Assembly (NCBI GenBank): GCA_963727535.1
Contig: CAVSGR010000005.1
Location: 62,001 to 126,000, forward strand
Length of the DNA: 64,000 nucleotides
Source: RBG-16-34-14 sp963727535
GTDB taxonomy: Bacteria > Bacteroidota > Ignavibacteria > Ignavibacteriales > Ignavibacteriaceae
Direction: 5' to 3'
This document shows positions 8,127 through 17,897 of this stretch, in pieces. Both the position numbers and the translations under genes were made by a program. The stretch's first letter is position 1. Each line of letters starts with the position of its first letter. The notes under the pieces were generated by a model. That model worked only from the letters and a program-made list of their open reading frames with translations. It made no database searches and was not told the origin of the DNA.

Positions 8127-9536
8127 ATGTTGGAATTACAAAGAACTATTTCAAAATCAGTTTCTATTTCGGGAATTGGATTGCATACAGGAACTAAATG
8201 CAGTATGACTTTTAAACCTGCGCCGGAAAATTACGGTGTAAGATTTATCAGGGTGGACCTGGATGGAAAACCTGAAATAGCTGCCAATGCAGATAATGTC
8301 GTTGATATTTCGAGGGGTACTACTCTCGGCGTTGGAGATGCAAAAGTTCATACAGTAGAACATGTACTCGCTGCAATTGTCGGGTTGCAAATAGATAACA
8401 TTATTATAGAGATGGACGGTATTGAGCCTCCAATTGGAGACGGGAGTTCAAGTCCTTTTGTTGAAGCATTAAAAGAAGCAGAATTTATTCAGCAGAAAGA
8501 ACCTAAAGATTATTTGGTTATTGATGAAACAGTGATTTATCATGATGAAGCAAACCAGGTTGAAATAGTAGCTTTGCCGCTAGATAATTACAGGGTAACA
8601 GTAATGGTTGACTACCAAAATCCTGCACTGGGAAGTCAGCATACAGGACTTTTTGATCTTGAGAAAGAATTTGCTTCGGAATTTGCACCTGCAAGAACAT
8701 TTTGTTTTTTAAGTGAGATTGAAGAGCTGGCAGGGCAGGGATTAATTAAAGGAGGAGACATCGACAATGCTGTTGTTATTGTTGATAAAAAAGCTTCCGA
8801 AGCTGAGCTCAAAAACATTCAAAAAATTCTAGGGGTAAAAGGAACATTAGCATTGGGCGAAAACGGGATACTAAATAACAAAGAGTTAAGATTTAAAAAT
8901 GAGCCTGTAAGACACAAACTTCTTGATCTTGTTGGAGACCTTGCATTAATAGGTGCCCCGATTAAAGCCCAGATTCTTGCTGCACGTCCTGGTCATAAAG
9001 CAAATGTTGAGTTTGCAAAACAGATAAGGAAACTCTACCAGCAGAAAAAACTCGTTAAAAAATTTCAAACAGTGAAGAAGGAAGGTGTTGTTTTTGATAT
9101 TAATGCCATACAGAGAATTCTCCCTCATCGTTATCCTTTTCTAATGATTGATAAAATAATTGAGCTGGAACTTGACAAGCGGGTTGTTGGTGTTAAATCT
9201 GTTACTATAGACGAACCCTTTTTCCAGGGACATTTTCCGGGTCAACCGATTATGCCGGGAGTTTTAATTATAGAAGCAATGGCACAAACAAGCGGAATTC
9301 TTATCCTAAATTCACTTCCAAATTTTAAGGAAAAACTCGTTTATTTTATGCAGATAAATAACGCTAAGTTTAGAAAGCCAGTTGTGCCAGGGGATCAACT
9401 ATATCTTGAGATAGAATTTATTTCAAAGAAAACAAAAATTTTCTTAATGAAAGGCAAGGCGATGGTGAATGACAAAGTTGTCGCCGAAGCCGATTTTATG
9501 GCTGGCGTTGTTGACAGAGATGCACCGGTTGAATAA
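8127..9536 (+). CDS. lpxC/fabZ: bifunctional LpxC deacetylase / FabZ dehydratase
   Basis: Natural fusion typical of Bacteroidota and Chlorobi. Residues 1 to about 300 are the zinc deacetylase that commits UDP-3-O-acyl-GlcNAc to lipid A: GIGLHTG, zinc ligand in HTVEHVLAAI, GDGSSSPFV, and HKLLDLVGDLALIG. Residues from about 325 are the hotdog-fold 3-hydroxyacyl-ACP dehydratase: ILPHRYPFLMID, then the active-site His and Glu in QGHFPGQPIMPGVLIIEAMAQ. The fusion couples lipid A synthesis to fatty acid elongation, which compete for the same acyl-ACP. The usual next gene, lpxA, is not here; a LipM-like gene follows instead. Confidence 0.95.
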   Translation: MLELQRTISKSVSISGIGLHTGTKCSMTFKPAPENYGVRFIRVDLDGKPEIAANADNVVDISRGTTLGVGDAKVHTVEHVLAAIVGLQIDNIIIEMDGIEPPIGDGSSSPFVEALKEAEFIQQKEPKDYLVIDETVIYHDEANQVEIVALPLDNYRVTVMVDYQNPALGSQHTGLFDLEKEFASEFAPARTFCFLSEIEELAGQGLIKGGDIDNAVVIVDKKASEAELKNIQKILGVKGTLALGENGILNNKELRFKNEPVRHKLLDLVGDLALIGAPIKAQILAARPGHKANVEFAKQIRKLYQQKKLVKKFQTVKKEGVVFDINAIQRILPHRYPFLMIDKIIELELDKRVVGVKSVTIDEPFFQGHFPGQPIMPGVLIIEAMAQTSGILILNSLPNFKEKLVYFMQINNAKFRKPVVPGDQLYLEIEFISKKTKIFLMKGKAMVNDKVVAEADFMAGVVDRDAPVE

Positions 9537-9554
9537 TATTGCTTTAACTCTTAG

Positions 9555-10313
9555 ATGAAATGGTATTTCCTAAATACTGGTTCAGGTTCAGGTCAGTATA
9601 ATATGGATTTCGATCTTCAGCTTGCAAAAAATAACAAAGGGGATGAAGCTTTCTTTAGACTTTACAGGTGGAATCCGTATTGTATATCCCTTGGATTTAA
9701 CCAGGATTTTAGTACGGTTGACGTTGATAAAGCTTTTCAGGACAAAATAGATATTGTTAAAAGACCAACCGGGGGTAAAGCAATTTTACATGCAGAAGAA
9801 TTGACATATTCAGTTATTTATCCTTTATCAGAAAATATATCCCCAAGAAATTTTTATTACGAAATAAATAAAGCTTTACGAGAGGGTTTGATTCTTTATG
9901 ATGAACGGTTATCTGGAATCGAGCTTGAATCTGGTCAACCTGATTTAAGAACTTTTTATAAAGAATCTGTTTCTGAAATTTGTTTTTCTGTTTCTGCAAA
10001 GAGCGAGATTAATTTCTCTGGTAAAAAATTAGTTGGAAGTGCACAAAGAAAAATTAGAAATACAGTTCTTCAGCATGGTTCGATACTTTGCGGAGAATAT
10101 CATAAAAAAATTATAGAATATCTTAATCTATCAGGCGAAGAATATTCAAATGCAAAGACAAAAATGATGAATAATACTATTGAGCTTGAAAAAATTATTA
10201 CAGAGAAAATTGACTATGATAAACTATCAAATTGTCTTATTAAAGGATTCGAAAAGTTTTTTAGCATTAATTTTCTTAATCTTGATAAAGAAATTATATA
10301 TTTATCTGTATAA
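9555..10313 (+). CDS. lipoate/octanoate transferase, LipM-like
   Basis: A 252-residue member of the biotin/lipoate protein ligase (BPL/LplA/LipM) family. KRPTGGKAILHAEELTYSV corresponds to the substrate loop. The block EICFSVSAKSEI, GKKLVGSAQRK and LQHGSIL closely follows the LipM pattern, in which the Cys before the Phe is the acyl acceptor and the Lys of the GSAQ motif binds substrate. Likely transfers octanoyl groups to GcvH or E2 lipoyl domains. It lacks the LplA C-terminal accessory domain, arguing for transferase rather than ATP-dependent ligase. Starts 18 nt after lpxC/fabZ; the pathway link is not obvious. Confidence 0.8.
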   Translation: MKWYFLNTGSGSGQYNMDFDLQLAKNNKGDEAFFRLYRWNPYCISLGFNQDFSTVDVDKAFQDKIDIVKRPTGGKAILHAEELTYSVIYPLSENISPRNFYYEINKALREGLILYDERLSGIELESGQPDLRTFYKESVSEICFSVSAKSEINFSGKKLVGSAQRKIRNTVLQHGSILCGEYHKKIIEYLNLSGEEYSNAKTKMMNNTIELEKIITEKIDYDKLSNCLIKGFEKFFSINFLNLDKEIIYLSV

Positions 10314-10326
10314 ACCTTAAAATAAA

Positions 10327-11142
10327 ATGAGTACAGAGAAAGAAATAAAAAGAATAACAACCAAATCTCTTTCTCTTCTGAAAAAGAAGGGGATAAAAAT
10401 ATCTGCTCTTACAGCTTACGATTATATAACTGCAATGCTTATTGATAAAGCCGGTATTGATCTTATTCTTGTCGGTGATTCATTAAGTAATGTATTCCAG
10501 GGGAATGAAACGACTCTGCCTGTTACAATGGATGAAATGATTTATCATACAAAAGCTGTTACAAAAGCTGTGAACAGGGCAATGGTTGTTGTGGATTTGC
10601 CTTTTATGTCTTACCAGTTAAGTGTTGATGAGGGATTCCGGAATGCCGGAAGAATAATGAAGGAAACTTCAGCTGGTGGGGTTAAACTGGAAGGTGGCGA
10701 AAGAGTAGCAGAAACAATTAGAAAAATTACACAAGCCGGGATACCTGTCATGGGGCACATAGGTTTAACTCCTCAAAGTATCCACCTGTTTGGAAGTTAT
10801 AGGGAAAGAGGCAGGAAACAAGAGGAAGCTGAAGAAATTTTAAGAGATGCAAAAATAGTTGAAGAATCCGGTGCCTTTGCAGTTATTGTAGAAAAGGTTC
10901 CTGCATCGCTTGCAAAGAAAATTTCAGAGTCCCTCGCAATTCCAACTATTGGAATTGGAGCGGGAGTATACTCCGATGGTCAGATCCTGGTTACCCCGGA
11001 TATGCTTGGTTTAAATTTAGAGTTTAATCCCAGGTTTGTAAGACATTATGCTGAGTTAGCGGAGCAAATTAATAATGGAGTAAAAAAATATATCGAAGAT
11101 GTAAAAAACAAAAACTTTCCAAGTGAAAGCGAAAGTTATTGA
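10327..11142 (+). CDS. panB: 3-methyl-2-oxobutanoate hydroxymethyltransferase (PanB)
   Basis: First committed step of pantothenate and CoA synthesis: ketoisovalerate plus methylene-THF gives ketopantoate. Signatures: SALTAYDYITAMLIDKAGID, LVGDSLSNVFQG (metal-binding Asp), VDLPFMSYQ, GVKLEGGE, VMGHIGLTPQS, and IVEKVPASLAKKI with catalytic Glu, then TIGIGAG. 271 residues is normal. Separated from the LipM-like gene by 13 nt; both serve acyl-carrier cofactor chemistry. Confidence 0.95.
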   Translation: MSTEKEIKRITTKSLSLLKKKGIKISALTAYDYITAMLIDKAGIDLILVGDSLSNVFQGNETTLPVTMDEMIYHTKAVTKAVNRAMVVVDLPFMSYQLSVDEGFRNAGRIMKETSAGGVKLEGGERVAETIRKITQAGIPVMGHIGLTPQSIHLFGSYRERGRKQEEAEEILRDAKIVEESGAFAVIVEKVPASLAKKISESLAIPTIGIGAGVYSDGQILVTPDMLGLNLEFNPRFVRHYAELAEQINNGVKKYIEDVKNKNFPSESESY

Positions 11143-11186
11143 TTTGTATCTTGTTGATTAAGCGTTTTATTAGATATTTCGTATGT

Positions 11187-12302
11187 ATGATAAAAAAAAA
11201 TTTCCTTGTTCTAATATTTTTCACTTTTCTTCCTTTTCAAATTATCCCCCAGTTGAATTACAGTGTTTCGCTCGAAGATGCCAATATAACTTCGATTACT
11301 GAAGAAAATAATTTTCTTTGGGTGGCGACTTACGGGCAGGGTATTTTCAGGCTTTCAAAAAAAGACGGTAAATGGTTCAACTTTTCCACTAAAAACGGAA
11401 ACCTTGATAACGATCTTTTTTATTCAATTGCTGTAAGTAAAAACTATGTTTGGGCCGGCGGAAATGAAGGTCTTTACATTTATGATCGAAGAAAAAATAA
11501 ATGGACAATGAGGAAGTTTTCTCTCGGGGGACAATTCGGCAACTGGATAAGATCGTTATGTTATGATCCTGACCAGAATATTCTGTGGATAGGAAGATTT
11601 AGAAACCTGACTAAGTTGGATGTCAGGCGCCAGGTTTATAAAGATATAGATCTTACAAAAGGTGATGATCCGAAAACAAATACCATTAAAACTATAAAAC
11701 TTGATGGTGACAGCCTTATCTGGTTCGGAACGGAGTCGGGTGTTCATCTTTATAGAAAGAAAAAGAAGACCGGGCAGGAGACATGGGAATTTATTAATAA
11801 TAAAAAAGGATTCAAACAGGAAGGAGATGCTGTTTCCGTTAACGATTTTGTTTTTGAAGCTGGTAATGTTTGGTTTGCAACTGACGAGTTTGTTACTTTA
11901 AAACAACCGAGGTTTAATGTTGGGGGGCTCTATAAATATAACAGGAAGTTTATATGGGATAAATTTTCAAGAGTAAATGGGTTGCCTGCAAATGGTGTTT
12001 ATTGTATTGAGAGAACAGGCAATTATATTTGGGCTGGAATTTATTCCTTTGAAAAAGAACAAAAAGAAGAATACGGTAAAGGTCTGGTTTTGATTAACCG
12101 CTTAACTGGAAAGATAACTCCGATCGATCTCAATACGCTTCAAGCTAAATCATCAACAATAAATACGCTTTATTTTGATAAAAAAAATTTATGGATTGGG
12201 ACAGACAAAGGTTTGTGGAAACTTGATATTGAAAACCCACTTGCTGTATGGACACTTAAAAAGGAAGTTAAAAAAAACAGTACTTCGAACAAACGGCACT
12301 AA
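11187..12302 (+). CDS. secreted beta-propeller protein (two-component-regulator-like propeller repeats)
   Basis: A 371-residue exported protein. ATG 11187 is preferred over a TTG at 11139 because it gives a standard signal peptide (KKNFLVLIFFTFLPFQIIPQ). The mature part is built of repeats such as NFLWVATYGQGIFRL, NYVWAGGNEGLYIYD, LIWFGTESGVHLY, NYIWAGIYSF and NLWIGTDKGLWKLD, the blade pattern of the propellers found in sensors of hybrid histidine kinases. No kinase, membrane anchor or sorting domain follows, so it is a stand-alone periplasmic or surface propeller. Ligand unknown. Confidence 0.75.
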   Translation: MIKKNFLVLIFFTFLPFQIIPQLNYSVSLEDANITSITEENNFLWVATYGQGIFRLSKKDGKWFNFSTKNGNLDNDLFYSIAVSKNYVWAGGNEGLYIYDRRKNKWTMRKFSLGGQFGNWIRSLCYDPDQNILWIGRFRNLTKLDVRRQVYKDIDLTKGDDPKTNTIKTIKLDGDSLIWFGTESGVHLYRKKKKTGQETWEFINNKKGFKQEGDAVSVNDFVFEAGNVWFATDEFVTLKQPRFNVGGLYKYNRKFIWDKFSRVNGLPANGVYCIERTGNYIWAGIYSFEKEQKEEYGKGLVLINRLTGKITPIDLNTLQAKSSTINTLYFDKKNLWIGTDKGLWKLDIENPLAVWTLKKEVKKNSTSNKRH

Positions 12303-12376
12303 TCAGTTAACTCTTTATCCCCACTTAATTTATAGTTATTTTTAATTTTCAAATTAAATCGACTTGTTATATAGTA

Positions 12377-13366
12377 ATGCTGACTAAAAAGAAATTAAAC
12401 GACCTGAGAAAAAATTTTAGCGGACAGAAGATAGCTGTTATTGGCGATATGATGCTTGATTCATATTTCCGAGGTGATGTAAAAAGAGTTTCTCCGGAAG
12501 CGCCTGTTCCTGTAGTTGAGGTTGAGAATGAGTTCTTCCGCTTTGGCGGAGCAGCAAATGTTGCTTTGAATATTTTGAAACTTGGTGGTATCCCTCTTCC
12601 TGCAGGAGTAATAGGAAATGACAATGATGGAAAGACCTTCAAGTCTTTGCTGGAAGAAGCCAGCATGATGTCTGATGGAATTATTGTTGACTCTTCCCGC
12701 CCAACCACAGCAAAAACAAGAGTGATTGCAGGCAATCAGCATGTTGTAAGAATAGACAAAGAAAGTAAAGAAAGTATTTCTAATAAAACAGAAAAGAAGC
12801 TTCTGGAGTATCTTACTTCAAATATTTCCAGTCTTGATGGAATAATTCTGCAGGATTATAATAAGGGAGTTCTTACCAAAAATTTCATTAAGAATATTAT
12901 TTCTCTGGCAAATAAAAAAGATATATTTATCACTGTTGATCCTAAATTCAATAACTTTTTCGAATATAAAAATGTAACAGTTTTTAAACCGAATAAAAAA
13001 GAAGCAGAAGATGTACTTGGAATAAAAATAAAAAACAAAGAAGATGTTACTAATGCAGGAAGGACAATGTTGGAAAGATTGAATGCGGGAAATGTTTTGT
13101 TAACTCTTGGCTCAGAAGGTATGGCAGTGTTTGAAAAAAATAAAACCGAGAAACGCCTGCCAACAAAAGCAAGAAAAGTTGCCGATGTTTCCGGAGCTGG
13201 AGATACTGTAATTTCCACTCTGACAATGGCATTAGTGGCGGGATCTGATATTATGGACGCTTCTTATCTTGCAAATTATGCGGCTGGTATTGTTTGCGGA
13301 GAAGTAGGAATTGTTCCCATAGAAATTGAAAAACTTATAGAAGCAGTAGGGAAAGAAAACAAATGA
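12377..13366 (+). CDS. rfaE1: D-glycero-beta-D-manno-heptose-7-phosphate kinase (RfaE1/HldE domain I)
   Basis: PfkB-family sugar kinase that makes heptose-1,7-bisphosphate for the LPS inner core. Shows IGDMMLDSYFRGDVKRVSPEAPVPVVEV near the N-terminus in two stretches, FGGAANVALN, and the C-terminal anion hole and catalytic Asp in VADVSGAGDTVIS. The 329 residues correspond to the first half of E. coli HldE. It overlaps the next gene by 4 nt (ATGA), so the two halves are separate, translationally coupled proteins. Confidence 0.93.
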   Translation: MLTKKKLNDLRKNFSGQKIAVIGDMMLDSYFRGDVKRVSPEAPVPVVEVENEFFRFGGAANVALNILKLGGIPLPAGVIGNDNDGKTFKSLLEEASMMSDGIIVDSSRPTTAKTRVIAGNQHVVRIDKESKESISNKTEKKLLEYLTSNISSLDGIILQDYNKGVLTKNFIKNIISLANKKDIFITVDPKFNNFFEYKNVTVFKPNKKEAEDVLGIKIKNKEDVTNAGRTMLERLNAGNVLLTLGSEGMAVFEKNKTEKRLPTKARKVADVSGAGDTVISTLTMALVAGSDIMDASYLANYAAGIVCGEVGIVPIEIEKLIEAVGKENK

Positions 13367-13842
13367 AAAATATTCTTTCAAAAGCTTCTATGAAATTTAT
13401 GATAGAGAAATTTAAGGAAGAAAAGAAAAAAGTCGTTTTTACCAACGGTGTTTTTGATATAATACATTCCGGGCACATTGATTATCTAATAAAAGCAAAA
13501 GAGTTAGGAGATATTCTTATAGTTGGCTTGAACAGCGATACTTCAGTTAAAAGAATTAAGGGAGAAAAGCGCCCGATAATTAACCAAACCGATAGAGCTT
13601 TTGTTCTGTCTAACCTTAAGCCGGTCGATTATGTTGTCCTTTTTGAAGAAGATACTCCTTTAGAAGTTATTAAAGCTATTGTTCCCGATGTACTTGTAAA
13701 AGGTGCGGATTGGTCTCTTGATAAGATAGTCGGGAGTGATGTTGTTTTAAACAATGGCGGTGAAGTTAAAAATATATCTTTCGTCAATGATCAATCAACT
13801 TCCCGAATAGTCGATCTTATTTTATCAAGATACTCAAATTAA
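13363..13842 (+). CDS. rfaE2: D-glycero-beta-D-manno-heptose 1-phosphate adenylyltransferase (RfaE2/HldE domain II)
   Basis: Nucleotidyltransferase that activates heptose-1-phosphate to ADP-heptose. Carries FTNGVFDIIHSGHIDYL with the HxGH nucleotide-binding motif, LIVGLNSDTSVKRIKG, KRPIINQTDRA and KGADWSLDKIVG. 159 residues match domain II of HldE alone. Together with rfaE1 it supports LPS with a heptose-containing core. Confidence 0.95.
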   Translation: MKNILSKASMKFMIEKFKEEKKKVVFTNGVFDIIHSGHIDYLIKAKELGDILIVGLNSDTSVKRIKGEKRPIINQTDRAFVLSNLKPVDYVVLFEEDTPLEVIKAIVPDVLVKGADWSLDKIVGSDVVLNNGGEVKNISFVNDQSTSRIVDLILSRYSN

Positions 13843-13922
13843 ACCCTTTCATTTTGTTCTTACAATTATTTTCTTTGTTGAAAATAGAATCTTTACAGCA
13901 GTGAATAACGGGATACCAAACA

Positions 13923-16900
13923 TTGGATAGTGAAACTCAGAATAAAATTCCTGATAAAAAAAGGCAAAGAACTCTTCTTCAAAGAATTGTAAATATCTTT
14001 CTATACTCCGGCATAGTTTTTTTGATCCTGTTATTAATCTTCCTAGGAATTAGTCAGACACATACATTCAGAGAGTTTCTTCGTGGGAAAGTAATTGATA
14101 TAGCAAATAGTACACTCAACGGTAAAGTAGATATCGGAGAACTTGAAGGAACTATTTTTACTTCCTTAACACTTCGTAATACAGTTGTTACAATGAAAAG
14201 CGATACTCTTATCGATGCTGAGGAGATAAGTGTATTAACCAGCCCGCTACAGCTGCTTCTTAAAAAGATTTATGTCAGAGATTTTGAAATCAAAAATGCG
14301 GATTTCAATTTGTCAACAGATAATTCCGGGATTTTGAATCTAACAAAATTATTTCCTGAAACCGAACCTGACACAACTTCATCAAAATTTCCATTTAAAA
14401 TTCAGATTGCTAACCTGAAATTAAGCAACATTAATATTTTGTATAAGAATTTTGGAAGCAAAAAGGTTTCAGGAGAAAATAGAGGAATCGATTATAATGA
14501 TATCAGAATTAAGAATTTAGATCTTGAACTTAGTGCAGAATTGGATATAAGTAACAATAGTTATGAACTTACTCTCTACCATTTGTCTTTTTTACCTAAC
14601 ATATCCGGACTGAGTTTAAGAAATATGAGAGGAGAATTTGTAATTAATGAAAAAAATCTTTTAATCCGTAATTTTGAGATTCAAACCGACAGGTCGGACT
14701 TTAGCCTAGGTATGGTTTTAAATGGCTACAATGTATTTGATACTCTCCATACGGATTTAGACAGTGCTGATATAACCTTTCTTGCTAATTCCAGAAAGTT
14801 TTCTTTTGAGGATTTAAAAGCTTTCGTGCCTTCCTTAAATATTTTTGAAGGGAACCTTACCTTTGATCTTGATCTTTCCGGCTCTCCGCGTAATCTGGAT
14901 ATTAACCATATTCAGGTATCGCTTCAGAATTCCAATATAGAAGGAAAAGGAGCATTAAAAAATGTAGATAATCCTTCTTCATTGTTTATCTCTGCAAATC
15001 TTGATAAATCATATATAGAACAAACGGATGTACAAAAACTATTGCCATCACTTGAAATTCCTTTGTATCAGGAAGTTGGTGTTATAAAATTTGATACGTT
15101 GAGATATGATGGCACGCCGTCTAAATTTAAAACCAATGTTGCCATCAAAACCAATAAAGGTTCTTTTGCCGGATCGATAAATCTTAATCTTGAGAAAGCA
15201 TTAATGGAATATGAAAGCTCTTTTTCAGTACGTAACCTTGACTTAAAACCTTTTGCTGATATTATGTCGTCAATAAATTTAGTCGGAAACATTAAGGGAA
15301 AAGGAAATACACCGGCAAACTTTGAAGGGTCATTAAATTTAAAAGCAAACGGCTCGATTTTAGACGGAAACGTTCTCGATACTCTTAAACTTACAGCCAG
15401 CGGTAAAAACAAAAACATTTTATACAACTTTTATTTGGTTTCTAAAAAAACAAAAGCAGGTTTAAACGGAAATATCGATTTCACTAATGAACAAGACCCT
15501 TCTTACAAAATTAAAGGTGATATAAGAAACCTTGACATAGCAGAGTTTTCAGGGGACTCGGTTCATAGCAATCTTAACTTTACATTTGACGGAGAAGGGG
15601 ACAGCTTCGATCAGAACAACATGAGCTTGTTTATGAGCATGAAACTTTTTAATTCAAAATTATCAGATTTAGATGTTAACATAGACAGCATAAGAGCAAT
15701 TGTAGATTTAAGAGCTAATGACAACCATGAGAGAGTAATTAACTTTATATCTGATATTGCCGATGTAACAATGACTGGGAATTTTAATGTTACAGATGCG
15801 ATTAATCTTTTAACTAATGAGTCAGGAGTTCTTTCTGCTGTATATAATGATAAGTTACAGAAACTTTTCCCTTCTTCATTCCAGGGAAAAGATACTATTC
15901 AAAACGAAAAAGGAGTAACAGGAACACAAACCCCGGTTTTAGGTAATATAAATTCTCCTATGAATATTAACTATGCGATTGAGTTAAAAGATTTCGATAT
16001 TATCTCCGCATTTATTGGCGAACATCTTGAAATTGATGCTCAACTGGGAGGTAAAATTGTAAGTGATGAAAATGGTATCCATCTTAATTTTGGGACAGAT
16101 GTAAATTATATAAAATTATGGACCAATGACAATGCTTTCTTCATAACGGGTATGAAACTTAACCTGGATGTATTGAATGGTTTCAATGTCGTTTCAACTT
16201 CTGACGTTGAAGTCGATCTGGATGTATCGGCAGATAGAATTTTTACAGGCAAAGATATTAATGATTTTCATTTAGATTTAAAAATGAAGAATGATAAAGC
16301 AGATATCAGCTTTGGAGCAAAACAGGATCCTTTTTCTGCAAAGTTACACGCGGATATCGATCTTAGTAAAGATATACTCGACGTTTCAATTGATTCATTA
16401 AAATTTGTTGACGATCAGTTTATTGTTTTAAATAATGGAGTGCAGAACTTTACTTATACTGAGGATCATATTGATGTTAAGAAACTTGACCTGAAACATA
16501 ATGGAGCTCATATAAAAGCCAATGGATTTTTGTCACGTACCGGTAATCAAAAATTAAATGTTAATCTATCAGGGCTTAAGGGAAGAGATTTAAGTATCGA
16601 TCTTTTACATCTGAGACCCGAGAATAGCATTAATGCAAATATAAACATGGCTCTGGATGTTTCGGGAAATATGGTTGAACCGGTTATAGGAATGAATATG
16701 TCTATAGATAGTATAAAATATGGAGGCAGAACTTTCGGTGTGCTAAAGAGCAAAGCTAATTATAAAAATAAAAATCTCGATCTGGATGTAGCATTCATAG
16801 ATTCGCTTTTAAATCCAACCAGTCCGGCGCTATCATTAAAAGGATATATTCCACTTGATCTTTCAATAGAGTCATCGGATGATAATGTTGGAAACAAACC

Positions 16901-17897
16901 TATGAATGTTCATCTCAAATCTGATGGTTTCAATCTCGGAGCTTTTGGAGATATACTTCCGGCAGTTAACAGGTTAAGAGGCAACCTTACTTCTGATTTA
17001 ACATTTACAGGAACCATGTCTTCGTTAAAAACAGAAGGATATTTGAGAATTAAAAATGCAGCTTTCTTCCTTGAAGCGAATAATCTTGAATATAATGCTT
17101 CTGCAAACATAAAAGTTGAAGGAAGTCGTTTAACAATAGACACCTTAACAATTGCTAATGTTGCCGGAACTTTGAACGGTGGAAAACTGACCGGAAGCGG
17201 CGCAGCTATACTCGAAAACTTCATCCCGGTTTCTTCAAAGTTTTCAATTAGTGGCGATCTGAAAGTATTAGACAAAGCTTCAAAATCAGCAAGCCCCTCT
17301 GTTTACGGCAGTCTCGTTATCGGAACAGATGGAACCATGGAATTCGAAGACGGTAGGATTTTTGTTGAAGCTCCTGTTATTATTAAAGATGCTAATCTCA
17401 CTTTCCCGCAGACTCAGTCGGCGTACCAAAGTAATTCTGAAAATTATATATATCGTTTTCCAAGAGACACGATAACTGTGTATAATCCAGAAATGGATTT
17501 TGATAGGCTCGTTAGCATAGCCCAGAAGCAGGACAATGAAAAAGAAAATTCCCTAAAGAAAAATGTTTTTGATTATGATCTAAAAGTTTCAATTGAAAAT
17601 GAAGCCATAGTAATATTTGTATTGTCTAAAGAATTTAACCAGAACCTAAAAGCTGTCCTTGATGGCAATTTAAGGTTGGAGAGATATAGTGGTAAAACCT
17701 CTGCTCAAGGAGAATTGAGATTGTTGGAAGGCTCGACACTTGAATTTTTGAAAACTCTGGAAGCAGAAGGATCAATAAAATTTGAGAGTGATATTACTAA
17801 TCCAAATCTCGATATAGTAGCAACTTATAGGGATTATTATTATCCGGCAGAAGGTTCCGATGCGGGAAAAGGAAGTTCCGGTTGCTGTAAAAATTGA
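13923..17897 (+). CDS. tamB: TamB/AsmA-like translocation and assembly protein, N-terminal 1324 residues (frameshifted)
   Basis: Large bridge-like envelope protein implicated in moving phospholipids and assembling outer-membrane proteins. A TTG start gives a basic N-terminus and one transmembrane anchor (FLYSGIVFLILLLIFLGI). More than 1200 residues of repetitive beta strands of the AsmA/TamB type follow (KSDTLIDAEEISV, DLDLSGSPRNLDINHIQVSL, and similar). The last in-frame codons (GSSGCCKN) are nonsense. Removing one A from the run at 17867-17870 makes the frame continue as DAGKEVPVAVKIEV into the DUF490 end of the next frame, giving about 1496 residues. Sequence error or genuine mutation are both possible. 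Confidence 0.88.
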   Translation: MDSETQNKIPDKKRQRTLLQRIVNIFLYSGIVFLILLLIFLGISQTHTFREFLRGKVIDIANSTLNGKVDIGELEGTIFTSLTLRNTVVTMKSDTLIDAEEISVLTSPLQLLLKKIYVRDFEIKNADFNLSTDNSGILNLTKLFPETEPDTTSSKFPFKIQIANLKLSNINILYKNFGSKKVSGENRGIDYNDIRIKNLDLELSAELDISNNSYELTLYHLSFLPNISGLSLRNMRGEFVINEKNLLIRNFEIQTDRSDFSLGMVLNGYNVFDTLHTDLDSADITFLANSRKFSFEDLKAFVPSLNIFEGNLTFDLDLSGSPRNLDINHIQVSLQNSNIEGKGALKNVDNPSSLFISANLDKSYIEQTDVQKLLPSLEIPLYQEVGVIKFDTLRYDGTPSKFKTNVAIKTNKGSFAGSINLNLEKALMEYESSFSVRNLDLKPFADIMSSINLVGNIKGKGNTPANFEGSLNLKANGSILDGNVLDTLKLTASGKNKNILYNFYLVSKKTKAGLNGNIDFTNEQDPSYKIKGDIRNLDIAEFSGDSVHSNLNFTFDGEGDSFDQNNMSLFMSMKLFNSKLSDLDVNIDSIRAIVDLRANDNHERVINFISDIADVTMTGNFNVTDAINLLTNESGVLSAVYNDKLQKLFPSSFQGKDTIQNEKGVTGTQTPVLGNINSPMNINYAIELKDFDIISAFIGEHLEIDAQLGGKIVSDENGIHLNFGTDVNYIKLWTNDNAFFITGMKLNLDVLNGFNVVSTSDVEVDLDVSADRIFTGKDINDFHLDLKMKNDKADISFGAKQDPFSAKLHADIDLSKDILDVSIDSLKFVDDQFIVLNNGVQNFTYTEDHIDVKKLDLKHNGAHIKANGFLSRTGNQKLNVNLSGLKGRDLSIDLLHLRPENSINANINMALDVSGNMVEPVIGMNMSIDSIKYGGRTFGVLKSKANYKNKNLDLDVAFIDSLLNPTSPALSLKGYIPLDLSIESSDDNVGNKPMNVHLKSDGFNLGAFGDILPAVNRLRGNLTSDLTFTGTMSSLKTEGYLRIKNAAFFLEANNLEYNASANIKVEGSRLTIDTLTIANVAGTLNGGKLTGSGAAILENFIPVSSKFSISGDLKVLDKASKSASPSVYGSLVIGTDGTMEFEDGRIFVEAPVIIKDANLTFPQTQSAYQSNSENYIYRFPRDTITVYNPEMDFDRLVSIAQKQDNEKENSLKKNVFDYDLKVSIENEAIVIFVLSKEFNQNLKAVLDGNLRLERYSGKTSAQGELRLLEGSTLEFLKTLEAEGSIKFESDITNPNLDIVATYRDYYYPAEGSDAGKGSSGCCKN

